DNA of 64,000 bases from Elysia crispata (GCA_033675545.1 JAWDGP010000260.1:997501-1061500); one strand, 5' to 3'. Positions 1-51,300 are shown, numbered from the stretch's first letter. Translations and numbers: made by a program. The notes: a model not told the origin generated them from the sequence alone.

Positions 1-1690
1 TACACTCTAAAGACTGGGCATTTCTTTGGCATAATTTGACTTCAAAGGCAAAGGAATATCTGAGACATAATGGAAAAAAAAAGTACAAAAAAAATCTGTA
101 AAAGAAACAACTTTATCCAAAGGGAAAAGAAAAAGCACAGGCATACATGTAATGTAGTCCCTTTAACTAGAGTCTCCTACATCACACATTTATCTAAAAA
201 GTCCATGCAACCACTTAGTGAGATTGAGTTTCAGAAACCATAAAGTAACTTGTGCCTCGTTTGTTCCAATGGAAGTCCTAAGGTTCTCTCAAACTGAAAA
301 GAGTTGGAGTGTTCTTAGAACACTGAAGAAATTTTTTTATGCTGTCGAAGCAATCTATCTGAAAATTCAACAAAACTAAGCAGAAAATAACATGATGACC
401 AAAATATTCAAAGAACTGCAACTCTCCGCCCCCCTCCTCAAAGAGAAAAAAAGATAAATATAAATATGCATTGAATTCCAGCTCAATTTCAAATTAGCAT
501 GATTGAAGAGCTCAGAAACTAGGCAGCCAGCTGAAATGAAAAAAAAATATCATTAATCAAGAGAACTTGAAAACAATGTAACATGCTGAGCGCACTCCAA
601 TCAATTGCACCAAGGATGGGATGCACTAGTGATCAACAAATACCTTTTTTCCAATGGTAGGCCAGTCATACACCATTTAAAACTCTATTGCTCAAGAGTT
701 TGAGTCAACAAAGATTGCTAGAAAGGAGTCAAATTTTGCAGGACTGTTCATACTTTGAAACATACAGAATAACATGATAGGCTCATCTTCTTCTATTTTT
801 CTTCTTCTTCTTCTTCTTCTTCTTCTCCTCCTCCTCCTCCTCCTCCTCCTCCTCCTATGTTGTGTTTGCTGAATTGACAGTTTAGTGGCAACCCTCTAAA
901 CATCTTTATAACGTCTTTTGAAATTTTGTTGTCTCTAGTCTGATTACACACTTTGTTGTATTATTTACAGAGCAGATCTGCAGGTTATATTCTTCCATCA
1001 TGGGCTTGCTAAAACAAGGACCCTAATCACTTATATCAACATCAAGATTGTAATCTAGATGATAGTTAAATCTGTTGTGTTGGAAGAATTCACTTGATGT
1101 GACCCCAAAAGCTTGTTGTGTGGACGAGCTTTGTTGAAACTGGATGTTTCATGAACCACTCTTTCTTTAAGAACTTTTGAATAGGATTTTAGTGTCTTTG
1201 TATGTTTCTACCTAATCAATTTGGAATAGTTTAAGACCCTTTCTTGACCAGAATATCCACCATTTCATTCCAAATTATGCCACAGTGTGATGGGGTACAA
1301 TATAAGACAACTGGTCTTTTTTTTTTGCAGAGTAACGATTGGTTGTGCTCTGATTGCTGAAAGTTTTGTCCCCCCACTGCTTTCAAGGTCTTTTAGCTTT
1401 GAATTAACATTATTTAGAAAGACCACCTTTTTATTTTTTGTTAGTGCAGCTTTTGCTTTGTTTCTGAAGTTACTCTAGTAGAGCTGTGAACTTCATACAA
1501 ATGTATACTTGTTTTAGGGGTTGAATTTGCCCCACTTTACTGAAACATATGATTTTTCACTTTTTTTTTTCTTCTTTTTTTCTCCCCACAAATTGCTTTC
1601 TGTGAATCTCAGGTCTGTTTTAGATTTTAGTGCTTGATTTGGTGTAGAACACATGTATAAATAAACCTTTGGGTGGCCTGATTTTTTTCT
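1..1690. other. Non-coding, probably intron or upstream sequence of LRRK1
   Basis: I see no supportable exon here. It contains a short TTC/TCC microsatellite at 801-856 and several short T and A runs. Upstream LRRK1 exons may lie before position 1. Confidence 0.4.
801..856 (+). repeat. (TTC)n-(TCC)n microsatellite
   Basis: An uninterrupted TTC run passes into a TCC run, about 56 bases in all. Confidence 0.95.
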
Positions 1691-1693
1691 TCA

Positions 1694-2540
1694 TTGGTTA
1701 TGTCAAAGTTGGACTCCAAAAGAAAAGTACTGATATTAATGAAAAATAACATACCTGCCAATTATTCTCAAGTCTACACAAACAAACAGAGTGAAGAACA
1801 AGTAGCGCAAATACAGCCAAAGATGATGCTAAAAGTTTTCAACATCTGTCACCTAGGGAACAGAGATCTATTTCTGCTGGTAATTTAAAATTCAATGTCA
1901 AAAGAAAAATAAAAAATTTATAGGAGACTTCCTTAGTCACTCAATTTTTTTATGCAACCATTATGGGAGAATTGTACAAAAGATCACAAGCTGGTGCTTT
2001 TGCATTAATTCCAGATGACCCTCCAACCTTCATTTCAAGACTGGTGGAAAAACTTTACTCTAAACTTGGCATTCTCAACTGACTACATCTCAAGGAAAAT
2101 GAAAGTGCAAGCAAAGCCTAAGGGCTCTGATCATAGACCTGTTGTAATAGGTATTGACCTTGTCAATAAACAAAATGAATCATGTAGCTTCCAAGTTGGA
2201 ACCACAGAAAAGTTAACTGCAAATTTTCCAAAGCTCTGATGGAGATATACCAGCATCTGAGTACCAAAACATCATCAAGATCATTTCAATGTAAAATCAA
2301 CTACATGCAAGCTTTCACAACAAGATGAAAAATAAATGGAAAGGGTCAATGATGATGAGGTCAGAAAAAAGTTGTGGAAAGTGACAAGGGCAGTGAACAA
2401 TTGAACACTCAAATTTTACTTAAATTACAAATCAACAGAACTGACGCTGAAGGAAGATCCTCCACATAGCGCACAATTCATGTAGCTAAATCCAAGGGAT
2501 ATAAGAAGCAAAAAATGTTTAAAGCAAACGACCAAATAAT
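1694..2540 (+). mobile_element. Decayed jockey-like LINE, endonuclease part
   Basis: Frame pieces read as a non-LTR endonuclease: the ILMKNNIPA segment, then DDPPTFISR, LAFSTDYIS and the hallmark GSDHRPVVI near 2130-2155, followed by a linker-like piece (KKLWKVTRAVNN) in another frame near 2368-2402. Frameshifts and stops show it is dead. Assignment to a jockey-like clade rests on remembered motif style. Confidence 0.65.
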
Positions 2541-3800
2541 TAAAAAAAGGTCAGAAGAATTTTGAATAAAATTTCAGTGTCCTTTTAATACACATACAAA
2601 TATAACTATTTAGTTAAAACAAATACATATCAATAATAAAATTCTAATAAAGTGATCGAGAGGAAATTTTGTAGTCTCGTGGACTTAAATGTAGATCTGG
2701 CAGTTTATACAAGCTCTCAAACTAGGTTTTTTTTTTCTTAAGAAATTAATTCCATAAATTAACAATATTTTTTTTTCATGCTGTGATTCTTTTATATAAG
2801 ATTTGATGTAATATGAATGACACATAAATTAATTTAATACGTCCATGTCAATGATTTTTAGATGCGTTACAATCCAATGCTTAATCGTGTTAAGCAGCCC
2901 TCATCTTGCGCTGTTCATGCCCACACATACACCATCAAGTCCGATCCAAGGTCGACTCGCTATTGTATAATATAAGGCCTCAACACGTCCCACAATTCAA
3001 ATCATCATCAGTAGTATAGACAGTCCTATAAAAGAAATCATACGCGCCCTTAATGAACTACCACAATTATTCTAAAGCATTCAAAACTTGATCATGAAAG
3101 GAAGTAATAAAACAATGTGATACTACACCATAGGTTTCTCTAACAATCCAGATTAGTCAAATCAAACCTCACAACTGGCGCAGACTGTTCAAAATAAAGC
3201 AATTCTCTATTAAAGTCATACACTAGTAAGAACTGAGTCTAGATCACAAAATACCAGAATTTAAACCAACTAATCAAAGATAGATAAGATATTCACCTTC
3301 TCCGAAAAGCGAATTCTCAACTCTGCCAATTATTGCAGATCATTCAAATCTCGTCGTGCTGACAACTACAATGGCGTCTATGCAGATTCAATATTTTTCA
3401 ATGTAACTTATTTAACATCTGTCAAGCCAATCTAATCTCATCATTTGGGACAAGTAATTATTTGACGGAGCTGTCTCTCTATATCTTGACGCTACGAGGG
3501 CTGTAGCAGAAAAGCAAAAGCGACCAGATTAGCTACTCACACATGCCCAGTAAGAAGGTCATGTGATCCCAATCACAACTCAGATCCAAGAGCGTGCTTA
3601 ACGAGAAAGTACACAAAACTAAGCAGATAGCACCTTTGACCTACACCGCGACAAGAACCAAGAAATACTTGCATGTGAAATGACTGCAAACTGTTTTATT
3701 GCCATCTATGCCAAGCTATTCAATATTTCAGTGCAAGGAGACAGATTTTCACAAGTTCTCAAGGAATAATAAAACTGATAGATAACGAGATAGAGGCCCC
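2541..3800. other. Non-coding stretch between LINE pieces
   Basis: AT-rich sequence with no exon or clear repeat that I can support. It may be heavily decayed LINE or plain intron sequence. Confidence 0.3.
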
Positions 3801-3829
3801 CTGGTGCCAAATTAAATGGAAGCTTCATT

Positions 3830-4030
3830 ATTAAGAATAACTATCAGATGCTCTTGACAGACTTCAAATGAGGAAAATTCTTGGACCAGATTAGAAAAGA
3901 AAAAGAAATGCTGGCTTATTTTTGCACAAGGGCTAAGAGCAAGTGACTGTGTATTCTAGAAAACTGGGAGGTAGGCCGAACACCTCAAGACTGCAGGTTG
4001 GCAGCTCTCTGGATAGGACTCTGAGAGGGA
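3830..4030 (+). mobile_element. Possible LINE reverse transcriptase fossil
   Basis: Across two frames the stretch resembles the pre-RT segment of jockey-like LINEs: a K-x-LGPD-like block, then LCILENWEVGRTPQDCRLAALWI, similar to the family pattern of an ILNxSW..G.VP..WR..xxIPI run. There are several stops and shifts. Confidence 0.35.
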
Positions 4031-4880
4031 CTAAAGAGGATTAAAAACCTTTAGAAGTACTATTTAAGAGATAGAGAAAATGCAAACGTCAAAATCAAGT
4101 CAGCTAATAAAGCATGTACTAAACTATTGAAAAAAAGGCAACTTTTTAAAAACAAAATGGAATAAATATGCCTGAGTATTTCCATATGATTTAATTGTCG
4201 TCCATCCTTTAAATCTCATATTCAAAGTTTGCCTTCCAGAGTTAGAGTCCATAGGTTTGGCTTTTAAAGAAATGGAAATATAAATGAATAAATTTACTTT
4301 CTACTTCTATGAGAATTGGACAAATCAAATGATCCTGCAATGGAAGACAAGGCAAAAATCAATTATAGCATATTTAGAATATTGCTCTCTACTTTTAAAA
4401 TTATCTGCAGATAAAACTGTATTTGTCATTTAAAACCCAAAGGCAGAATGCATTATAATTTAATCAATTGTATTTCAATGCCAAAACAATGAACATAGTT
4501 TTATTACATGAGATTTGTCCTACAAAACGAACATAGAATCATCTTGTCATATGCACTGAATGCTATGGAAAAATTAGTTGTGCACATGTTTACAAATTGA
4601 TATTGAGCAGACCACATCTGCAAATACCAAAAACTGTAAAGGCACTTAATTATTTTTAGCATCAGTAAAAATCAGAAGAAGAAAAAGAGCCAAATCAGTT
4701 CCAGGCTTTTTTGCACTAACTATGCAAAACATATCCAAAAGCTCTGGAAATACCACACAAAGTCAGTACCATCAATGTAGAGTGGATGGCAGGAAAGAGA
4801 GTGAGTATTCACAGAAACCAGAATTCAAAAATGAGCAGTTCTTACCAATACCACTACTCAATTAAGAAGGCAAAGTCTTC

Positions 4881-5135
4881 TTGTTAGTCATGGCATCATG
4901 CTTAAAAAAAAAAAAAACCATAATAGCACAACAAAACGCATTCATTCCTGGAGTTTCAGGTTGTTTGGAGCATTCCACAATGATCTATAAAACTATCCTT
5001 CATAATGTCTTTAAACTGGTCAAATTCATGTGGATGAGTACCTCACTTAATGATCAGGCTGGCCCTCCGGTTGCACCATGTTCTGCAGGAAATATAATTG
5101 GTGTTTTAGCATTTTCAATGGCCATACTAAGTTAG
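4881..5135 (+). mobile_element. Non-LTR reverse transcriptase fragment
   Basis: The open stretch contains QNAFIPGVSGCLEHSTMI, which matches the F-x-xGVSGCxEHT motif of several non-LTR reverse transcriptases. No catalytic YxDD box follows. It may belong to a different element from the endonuclease piece upstream. Confidence 0.5.
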
Positions 5136-6185
5136 TCTACGTTAAGAATCAAATAGAATGGCTGCTAGACAGTTTTGATGATTGGGACGTTTAGGTATTT
5201 ATTATATAAAGAGACGGGCCATTAAAACAGAACATGCAACAAATAATCATTGTGGAAGTTGTTCAAAATTCAAACTACATGAAGAGCTTCAACTACCATA
5301 GGGGAAAGTGCAAGGACTTAGATAGAATTGGTTACAAGAAAGGATCCTTGAGATCATTGTATAATCAATAACCCAATACCCTCAGAGCAAACTTTCCACA
5401 GATAACTTCCAGAAACTTAAAACTCTAAATTTAAAAGCTATGACAACGAAAAAGAGTTCTTAATGGATATGAAATAAAAGGAATAAGTGATCAGTGAGTA
5501 AGAATGAAATTGCTCAGATTGATGGAAGCTAGGGTTAAAGTGACAAGACACATCAATGCTTATTGGATCAAATCTCAAGCTATGCTAAAAATTGTAGCTT
5601 GAAGCATTTAGGAATCATAAACTCTGTGCAACTTTGTGCTGTTAGATTTGTAGGAGTTATGAGTTGCAACAGGTGCATAAAGGTTGTTCCTTTTTACCTA
5701 GATTTTCGTTAAGGATTTTACTAGCTATTTGTAGGTCAATCTACTTCAGATTTGTTTAATAAAGTATTTGAAAAAAAGTATGTCCATGAAAAGGGTTGAA
5801 CAGCTTTATTACAGAATAAATTTTACGTTCTATCTCAATTTTTAAGAGGATTGAATCAAATTACTTTTCAAGACATAGCTATTTTATTTATGGTGTTATA
5901 CATAATGTCCATTAGGTTTTTGTCCCTATTAAATACTTTTTATATAAATCTAAATTAGAAAAAAAGTATTATTTCCAGCAAATGACAGACTAGAGCAAAT
6001 TTAAATGGGAATGATTATGTTGTCAATTTTTTAATTAAAAAAAATTATTCAACAGGACTATTTAGGGATACACTCATGCTGCAATGGTACTACTGTGTGC
6101 TAATAAATTTTTCTATTTGTACTTTTAGTGTGTATATTTTCTTTATTAACATCTAAAATTTAAATGCTTTATTTGTTTTCTTCAG
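5136..6185. other. Intron sequence before the first recognised LRRK1 exon
   Basis: It ends with a T-rich tract and the acceptor tttcttcag. I see no other feature. Confidence 0.5.
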
Positions 6186-42616
<36,431 letters not shown>

Positions 42617-44240
42617 AGCATTCATGTAAAACATTTCTCAACTGTTTACTTATTGTAAATTTATTTGAACAATCAGGTCAACAATTTCTCAATTATTTTT
42701 GTGTGTATAACTTTGCTCTTATGGAGAATATAAAAAAGCTTCCACTTATTAATATATATATATATAGATATATATACTTTGCATCCTCAAAATAATTAAT
42801 CTTTTTACCATTTGTTATGGTGATCTATGGTTCTATTTGTACAATCTGTAACAATTTCTCCACTGATTTCAAAGATCCTTATTACTTTATTAAAATTAAA
42901 GTATGAAATATTTTTAATTGTCTTTTTTTTTATATAGAATCTGCTTTTTTTTTTTTCCAATGCACCTTCCACTTCTTTCATTCATAAGGAAATTGAGAAA
43001 AAAAAAAGAAGAGGAAAATCTTACTTTATTTATCTTTTTCTTTTTCACTTCACTCACCTAGACACTTGTCACATTCTTGCAAGCATATTTGGAATATATG
43101 TGTTCAATTTATCTTTGCTATTTACAATATTTTTCAACTGTCATTTTATACCATTTTCTATTTGTCATGAAGTCTTTCATTCCTTTTCTTATGAAGTGAA
43201 ATTCACTTCTACCTACAATTTTCGTCATTTTCTATGATATATTTTCTTTATGTATTAAAAAAATTGGGAGAATAGAGGAAGAAAAAAGATTAGAAACAGA
43301 GGGAATGGGAGGAAGAATGAAGGGCAATTAAAAAAAAAAGAAAAAGAAAGGAAGGGAGGCAGAAAAAAATAGAAAAGGTATAATAAGACCCCCGACCTTT
43401 TAAAATAAAGTTTAATTTAAATTTTTAAGGATTTGGACAAAGGAGTTGTAAATTTTTTTCAAAATTTTAAGAGGAGTCATTTTGAAAATCAAAACCACCA
43501 TTGTATTACTACATATGATATACTCAAAATAGATGTTCATTATGATCTTTTTGATTAGATGAAATTCATGCTGAAGTAAATGATCCAGGTCAATTTAAAA
43601 GTTTATATAACTAAATTGCTTAGCAGGGGCCATTGGGTTTGCCAGCCATTTATCAGCCCTTCCTAAGTGACCTGATATTAACTTTTAATTTTTTGTTTTT
43701 TTAGGAAGTGCTACCAGTGTAAAATTATTGACAAGCCAAAAGAAATCCAAACCTGTTGTTTGAGTAGAAATTACATGCTGAACAAATAACCAAATTAGTA
43801 AACGAATATTTTGTGTCTAGACACCTTGATATTTTTGGTTTTAGTATCTTGTCTGAATGATAAAAAGACTTAAAATCCTGTGTGCCTAATTTTCATCTGG
43901 TCTCTAGGGATTTAAGAATAGTTCTCATACCATTGTATATTAATCATATATTTATATGTATGTATTAATATATACAACTGTATATGAATCTAATTTCCTA
44001 GGCAAGATAGATCTTAGACTCTCTTAATTTCGAATGTGTTTGGGTAATAAATATTTCTTTAGAAAAATCAATTTATTTTATGTCTTATGTACAGAAACTT
44101 TTATGATGTAAATTTTCCAGATCATTTTGTCAACTTGTTTGATAGTGATATGATCTTGAAGATGACATTGATAATGCTCTATTGTTTTAACATTAATCTC
44201 ATTATTTCATTGAAATCTATAGCTTTGTTTCTTTGTATTT
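42617..44240 (+). other. LRRK1 3' untranslated region and downstream
   Basis: AT-rich sequence after the LRRK1 stop. AATAAA words occur at 43404-43409 and 44046-44051, and either could end the transcript. A short TATATA tract lies at about 42752-42775. I see no other feature. Confidence 0.45.
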
Positions 44241-44289
44241 ATTGCGGCAAAGGATCCATCCCAGAAACATTATCACCATTGATACATGG

Positions 44290-45310
44290 AGCATGTGTAT
44301 ATTGAGAACACAAAGAAGATAGGAGAGCTCACCTATGAGAAGTACAGATACTGATGGGACATACTTAGACTTATTTTAGTACAATGGAAGAGGTTTGAGG
44401 AATAGACAAGAAGACCACAAATTGTACTTCAGTGGAAACGAGGTCAAGGGTATGAATGACATTGGATTTTTTGTTCATAAAGACATCAAGAACACCATCA
44501 CCTAATTCCAGCCAACTTATTAACATTTGCCTTAGGACAGTCCCATTCAACATCATCATGTTTCAAGCACATGCACCTACATCAGACTATTATGTGAGGC
44601 TGTGGAAGACTTCTATGACCATTATGCAAGAAGTAATAGACCAGATCCTCAAGAAGACATTTTTGTACGAAAAGACTGGAATGCAAAAGTAGGAAGGGGT
44701 GCATACAAGAACTGAAAAGGAACATGTGGACAATACTGCAACTCAAAGTCAAACAATACAGGTCTTATTTTTCTGGAATTTGCCAGTTAAAATAATGTGG
44801 TTCTGACATAAACATTTATCCAACGCAAATGGCTCAGTCTCAGCAGAGAACATCTCAATCATGGTGAAAAAGCACTTCCGGTCTAGTTTTAAAATTCAGA
44901 AAACGTGAACATTCCTAGAAGCAGACGTTAGAAGAGACCTTGTGATGATTAGCATATATGCCTCCACCTGAAGAGGGTCCAAAAGCAAGGAAAAACAAGG
45001 ATGAAGTTTAATCTTGAAAAAGTGAAGAACCCAGAAGTAGCAGAAACCTTCAAAGCCATGTTAGAAGGAAAGTTTGCACCATTCACTGTAGTTGAGACTG
45101 CCAATGATACAGATATGGACACATTCATCACCTTCAACACAGCAGTGATGGACAAAGCCAGTCAGATTCTAGGAAAACACAGACGAGTCAAAAAGTCCTG
45201 AGTCGCAGATGACATTTGCGACCTATGCTACAAAAGAAGGGAACTGAAGAAAAAAAGGAGAATTCCATGGAATTACTTTTCTGCATATGAAGGACTGGCC
45301 CATTTTGTAC
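44290..45310 (+). mobile_element. RTE-like LINE endonuclease fossil (craniofacial development protein 2-like)
   Basis: Pieces in several frames match this widespread family: ELTYEKYRY*WDIL, VQWKRFEE, TVPFNIIMFQAHAPTSDYY, EVIDQILKKTF, GTCGQYCNSK, then an open block MKFNLEKVKNPEVAETF, GGKFAPF-like GKFAPFTVVE, FNTAVMDKASQILGKHRRVK, and DLCYKRRELKKK. The middle, with the final GSDH-type catalytic box, is deleted, and no reverse transcriptase follows. It is intergenic between LRRK1 and DCAF10. Confidence 0.88.
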
Positions 45311-48300
45311 AAATAATCTATATAGTCTAAGCCAAAAAAAAAAATGTAATTCTTCGATGGAAAATGCGTATTTGCTCTATTATCAAAATATTTCACAAAA
45401 TAAAACCTAAAAAATCATGCTCATTCGGCAACATTTCAGTGTATGCCAGTTTGGTGGCTCCATGAAATACTTCATCTCTTGCTTATATAAAATTAACATT
45501 AAATTAAATTTTTTTTTTAGTTTTGTTTTCTTTCAAAGGAAAAATGAGAACCAATCCTTTCTGTTATGTTCAGCAAAAACAGGACATCCACTGAATCCAA
45601 CAAAAAGGAGGCCCATTTCCATCATTTCATCTTTTTTAAACAATCTCGAGTTTTCATACAGAAACACATTCATTTATCTTGTTGTGAATCATTAAATTTG
45701 TTAAATGATAAGCATATATTTTGTTCTCACTATTCTTACCTGAATACTTTTATTGAGGTTAACGAATTTTGGTTGCTTATGTATAAGACAGTTTTGAAAC
45801 ATTCTTTTTGTATCATCGTTCAACTGTCTGTTGATAAATGAGAGAAGGCCACTGTTTGTCAGTGCTATAATGATTCTAAAAATAAATTTTTTGACAATGT
45901 TCACCATGCAGTTTTATGGCCATGACATTTGCAGGAGAAGAGAAGTGATCCAAAGTGATCAAATACACTTGACCTTTCAAGTGATTATTCAGATTTATTT
46001 TTTATATAAGATTGTTGTTAGAATATATATAGCCATTCACACTGGCCCAATTTATGTATATACAGATATATATATTTTTTTTAAATTATTGTTTGAATAA
46101 TGCATTTCTTTAGCTTTATCAGTAAATGTTATTATTAAGATAACTAAGCCTGCATATGTTATCTCACAAAATTTTTATATAATGCTCCCTGCCCTCAATC
46201 ATTATCACTAAATATGCTAAACGGTAGGAAGAGCCGATGGTAAATGCAAAATTTGAAATGTTTTCATTCATTATATGTGTACATGTAGGCCCTACCTGAT
46301 AAGAAGCCTTGAGAGCAACCCTCATAATGGAGTGGGCTTGTCAAGCAATTTCAATCAATCATGCACCTGATGTAAATTATGTTTTTGTCTTTTTGGATTT
46401 TTTTTTTTATTAAGAATGATTCCCAATGAATTTTTTTTAAATGCCCACTGACATTCATTTCATGATAGTTGCAACAACACTAAAAAACCATCAATTTTTA
46501 TTTGTTCAACACTCTATCTTACCAGAAAACATTTTTAAGATCAGGTAATTAAAGTACTTGATATTTGACTTTGCTGCAATTGGTGTATTTATATTCAACT
46601 GTCACTCTTTTATGTGAAATACAGGAGTTCTGCTGAAAATTCAATTTCTTACTGATGAAGTATTTTGTTTAGGGGATCTGATTATTTAATATATTTCCAG
46701 ATGAAATGGAAGAATTATAAAATGGGCTGTAAACTTGCTTATGGGTCCTCATGATCTATGGGTCGAAATAAACGCTTGAAATTTCTTGGACTCGTCTTTG
46801 TTTTGCAACAAGATTGGAAGAGTCTGTGTCCATCGAAGCGACAATGCATAATGGTTACTAAACGGTGGATGGAAAGAAGATAGATCATTTCATCGCATCA
46901 AGAATACTGTAGAGAAGAGTTTGCAACTAAGCGTTGGATTGTCTTCATCTTAGTTGTTATTTTTAAAAGAAATATTTCTTTTGGATCTGTGGGTTTTTTA
47001 ACTCTTTACCACTGGAATTGAAGAACTCCCACAAATTAATTTCTGTGAAGGCTTTTAAAGCTGTCTTAAAGGCTCATCTCTCATAAACAATAACATTTTC
47101 CTTCTGGTATGGGTTACAACCAGTAAATGGTTCTAAACTATTTATCTGCCTCTAGATCTGTCAGGGTCGTTCACAAGCAACAATTCAATGAAATGTTCCT
47201 TAGTTAGACTTGTTCATCACTTTTTTCTGTGTTCACTGCATCAATGCAGCCATATTCCTTGATTTACTATGTACATGTGTACTGTTTACCTCAGTCTATG
47301 GATCTTATAGTTTTCTTCTTAGCAATATTTGTGAGTCAGTGGCCTGAATCCTGTCATTATGAATGTTACTTGATATATTTTTCATGAATTTCAGTTTTGT
47401 TTCTTTTTTCTTATTTTCTACCAATATTTAAGTGATTGTGTTCATGATTCAACTCTAAGTTACACTGATTTAATTCTATTTTTAACAACCACAAATAACC
47501 ATTTACAAACTCCATAATGCTAAAAATTTGATGGTTTTATATACGATTTTTTGTTACAAGTATTGTAGATCAATGATTTCAATGATTTATAAATAGATAT
47601 ATAAGTATAAATTATAAAGAGATAAGTTTTTTCATTTTTTAATATTTTTGGATTGCAAAATGAAAAAAAAAAGACATTGTGCCTAGTTTGAAAACATGTT
47701 TTAAAGTTACAAAATCTATCCAATATGCTATTGATCTGAAATTTTCTAAACTTTTATCTATCATTTTTATACCAATTCAACCACCTGTCTAAGGTTACCA
47801 CAGGCAGCTTATTGTGTTTAATAGTAATAAACCACTTTTTTTCTACACTCTGTGGTAACTTGTTTTAGTTACCATGCTCATAAGTGAGAAGCCGATTGGC
47901 TTACAATGATACTTGCTCTTTTCTTATTTGATTTGTAGCTGATAGTAGTATTAAGAGGTTTGGCATCTGGTCAATTAGACAGGTAAACTAAACAGTACTG
48001 TGAAACAGAAGTAAGGAGATTATTCATGAAGCTTTGAGGATGTGAAATTAATTTTCAAAAATGGGGAAAGATGAGCAAATTGGTTTCTAGTCTTAAAAAT
48101 GGAAGAGGAAGAGGGGCTCATTTGCGAGATAGAGAGTAGGGTAAAGCACTGTTTGAGGGATTAAATAATTTATTTAGGAAGCAAGACAGCATTTGATTTT
48201 TTACAAGGAAGGTAAACAAGTGACTCTCATTTTGTGTTTGCCAGAGCAGGGAAGTTAGAGAGATAATGGGATAGGGAGTGGTGTATATTATTTTCTAATT

Positions 48301-51300
48301 AAATTGATCAGTGATTATCTACTTTTCAAGATGACCGCCTCAATATGAAGACTTTTCCCTTCAGACTTCTTATACAAAGAAAATCTTCAGGGCTATCTGT
48401 GTTAAAGGGATGCCAATCTGAAAGCTTGATATCAACAGTAGGCAGATGATTTTTTTTTGCTAACAAAATGGGCAGACAAATTCATCGTTGACTAAGCCAT
48501 TAAAGAGGTGATTTGTTATGAAATAACATATTTAATGAGAAGTTGAGATCCTGAGCTTTTGTTCTATGTATCGTTGTTGAACTTCTGATTAAAATTACTA
48601 AAAAGGTACAATGAAACAGGCATTATTTATCCATCCACCCAGGAAAAATAGGAGTTATCATTTGGTGGTACAATTTAAAGAGATTTTTTTAACTATACTA
48701 CGTTCTTCAATTTTTGTAAATTTAGGCTTTGGAGCACACAGCTTTTACATAAAGTGCTTAAATGTGGAAAACATTTTGAAATCAAGGAAGCCATGATTTT
48801 TTACTTGTTGGTGTTTCACCAAATTAACATTGCAAGGACTCAATCAAAAAAAAACCTCAACAAGAAGGATCTGAGTATAAGAATGAAGATATGAAAGAGC
48901 CTACTTGCAAAATTTTTTTTAATGTCATATCCATTTGCACTCAAGCTGATCATTAAAACTGCAAGTTGGGAAGTTCATAATTTTTGGTCTCACTTAGCTC
49001 TGAATCTTATTTTAAAACTGCTATTTTTCAGCACATTATAAGCAGCAATATATGCAAATTTAGACAATTTTTACTTCATGACGCTATAAATCATACAGTT
49101 TTAGAATACAGCTAAGTAGGCTGGATTCAAATTAGATATCTAAAAATATGACTTTGAATTAAAAGCAGTATCCTTTTCTTGAAAAACATGTTACAAAGAT
49201 ATCCTGGAATGGAAATTGACACGATTGGATTATCTCTCTTTGCTAGAATCCTTACTTAGATTTTCAGGACCTAGTTTTGTTGTGCTCTTTTCATTATACC
49301 AACAAATTAATCCCATGACAATTCAATTACTTGATGGCTAACTGATTGCATGTCTTCTCTTCTACCTATCTCCTCATACTTCTTTTCTTTAACCTTGATA
49401 ATTCTTGGTAGAGAGGTAAGGAATGATTGAAAACAAAACTCAATTAGGTCAAATCCTTTCAAAACGAGCAGAAACACTCAATGCAGGACAATCATACCAT
49501 AACAAAATATGAAGTATTTATAAATTCATCTCCTTATATAATCAGGACTCACTTTATACCAGATAAAAGACTATCTGAGTAAAAAACGGAACATAATACA
49601 TGTACAAATATTATAACTGTGTATTTAAAAGTACATCATGTATTACTTACATGCTACATCTCTCGCTTTGCCCATATGAAAACAAGCCAATTCATTTATT
49701 AGATTTTCTCTGGTGTCAATGACCAATAAACACATGTATCTCTACTCATCACTCCAAAGCCCTTTCTGTTAATCAGTGAGTGAGAGCACAAATTCAATCA
49801 TGCTTCCATAGCCTCTTTCTTTCTCACTCCCATCCGCCACAGGTACTATTTTGTTAGACATACCAAGACACATTATCTCCACATGTTTTCTAAAATGATG
49901 CTTGCCATCATTCAGAGGCTAGTGTTGATTGAGTCAATGAGTCAAATGTAATTGAATTCATGTGCCACACACTCATTTGAACCCCTCCCCTTCTCCTGAC
50001 TGTGCGGTTTGCAGTTTGATCTAATGTTTAGCCCGGGGATTAACACCTGGCATTCCAATTAAAAAAATTGAGACTATACATTTGTACTGCCATGGATAGT
50101 AAGATAAATATTTTTGTTACAGTAGTAGAATTTTTAAGATCCATACACCAACCCCGCCCCCCTCTCCCCCCTTTTTTCAATTTTTTATTAGTAATATTAT
50201 TAAATTTGGTTAGTATTTTATTACCAAAAGTATAGAAGAAGAAAAATGAGAATGTTACTAAGTTCTTATAATGGGGGAAATGGACTTTACTGCGTTATAT
50301 ATGCTGATTACGCAGCCATAGTTCAAATAAAACTGTAACTCATGAAAGCACTTCAAATTGACAAAGCTACTGTCTCAGGGAAAGGGAAGTTCAGCTGAAT
50401 AGACTGAATTTCAAGGATCACATTTTTTAAACATTCAAATTCTCAAACAACTATGGACTCAAAAAGCACTAAGGAAGCAGAATTAAAAAAAAAAAACAGT
50501 AACAAAGATTTTCAGAATAGTTGAAGTTGATTTATGGTGACACTTTTTAATGAAATTTCAATGGGGATAAAAGTCAACAAAGCAAAAACTGTCTTAATTA
50601 TAAATTAATTTGTATATGCATGTAAGTATTTTGTCCAAATAAAGCTTGATTCAAAGAAAAACAGCGAAGAAAATTTATGCTTTTACAAGGTCAGATTCTA
50701 TCTGTATCAAAATATTCATATAGGTTTTAATCTATTGACAAACATATAAACGCTAAGTTCATTTCAAAATCATCTTACTGAGGTTTAAAATGAATACAAG
50801 TCATGGTAGTGAAAAGTCTTTATGCTCCATAAGTCCCATGATACCTTGATACTCATAGCTGTTCCTTTGGGAGTTCTAAAAGGCCCATTGTTTTTATAAG
50901 GTATGTCTGAGAATTTTTGTTCAATGCTTTGAGCATTGAGGAAACTTTAGAAATATATATGTAAAATTTTGTTTTCTTACATAGATCATTGAATGTCTTT
51001 CCCATCCTTCTGCACTTCTCTCTCTATCTCTCTGGCTGTCTGTCTGCCTGTCTGTCTCTCTCTCTCTCTGAGAATCTGAGGATCATCAACTGTTTTTTGA
51101 AAACTAGGTAGGGAAGAAAAATTTTGGCTCTAATCTAAAAATATTTAAGTGTTGAATTTGTTTCATGAATTCTGAAGGACATTAACCTCATCCTATTCTT
51201 CTGTGTTTCATAAGACCAATACTGGCAATAGTGCACATGCCAGAATCATCTTGAAAACAAAGTACATGCCTGACACTGACAGCAAGTCTGACCCATCAGA

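Noticed and set aside
45417-46100. Several 60-90 codon frames downstream of the RTE fossil
   Set aside because: AT-rich chance frames without domain motifs or splice context.
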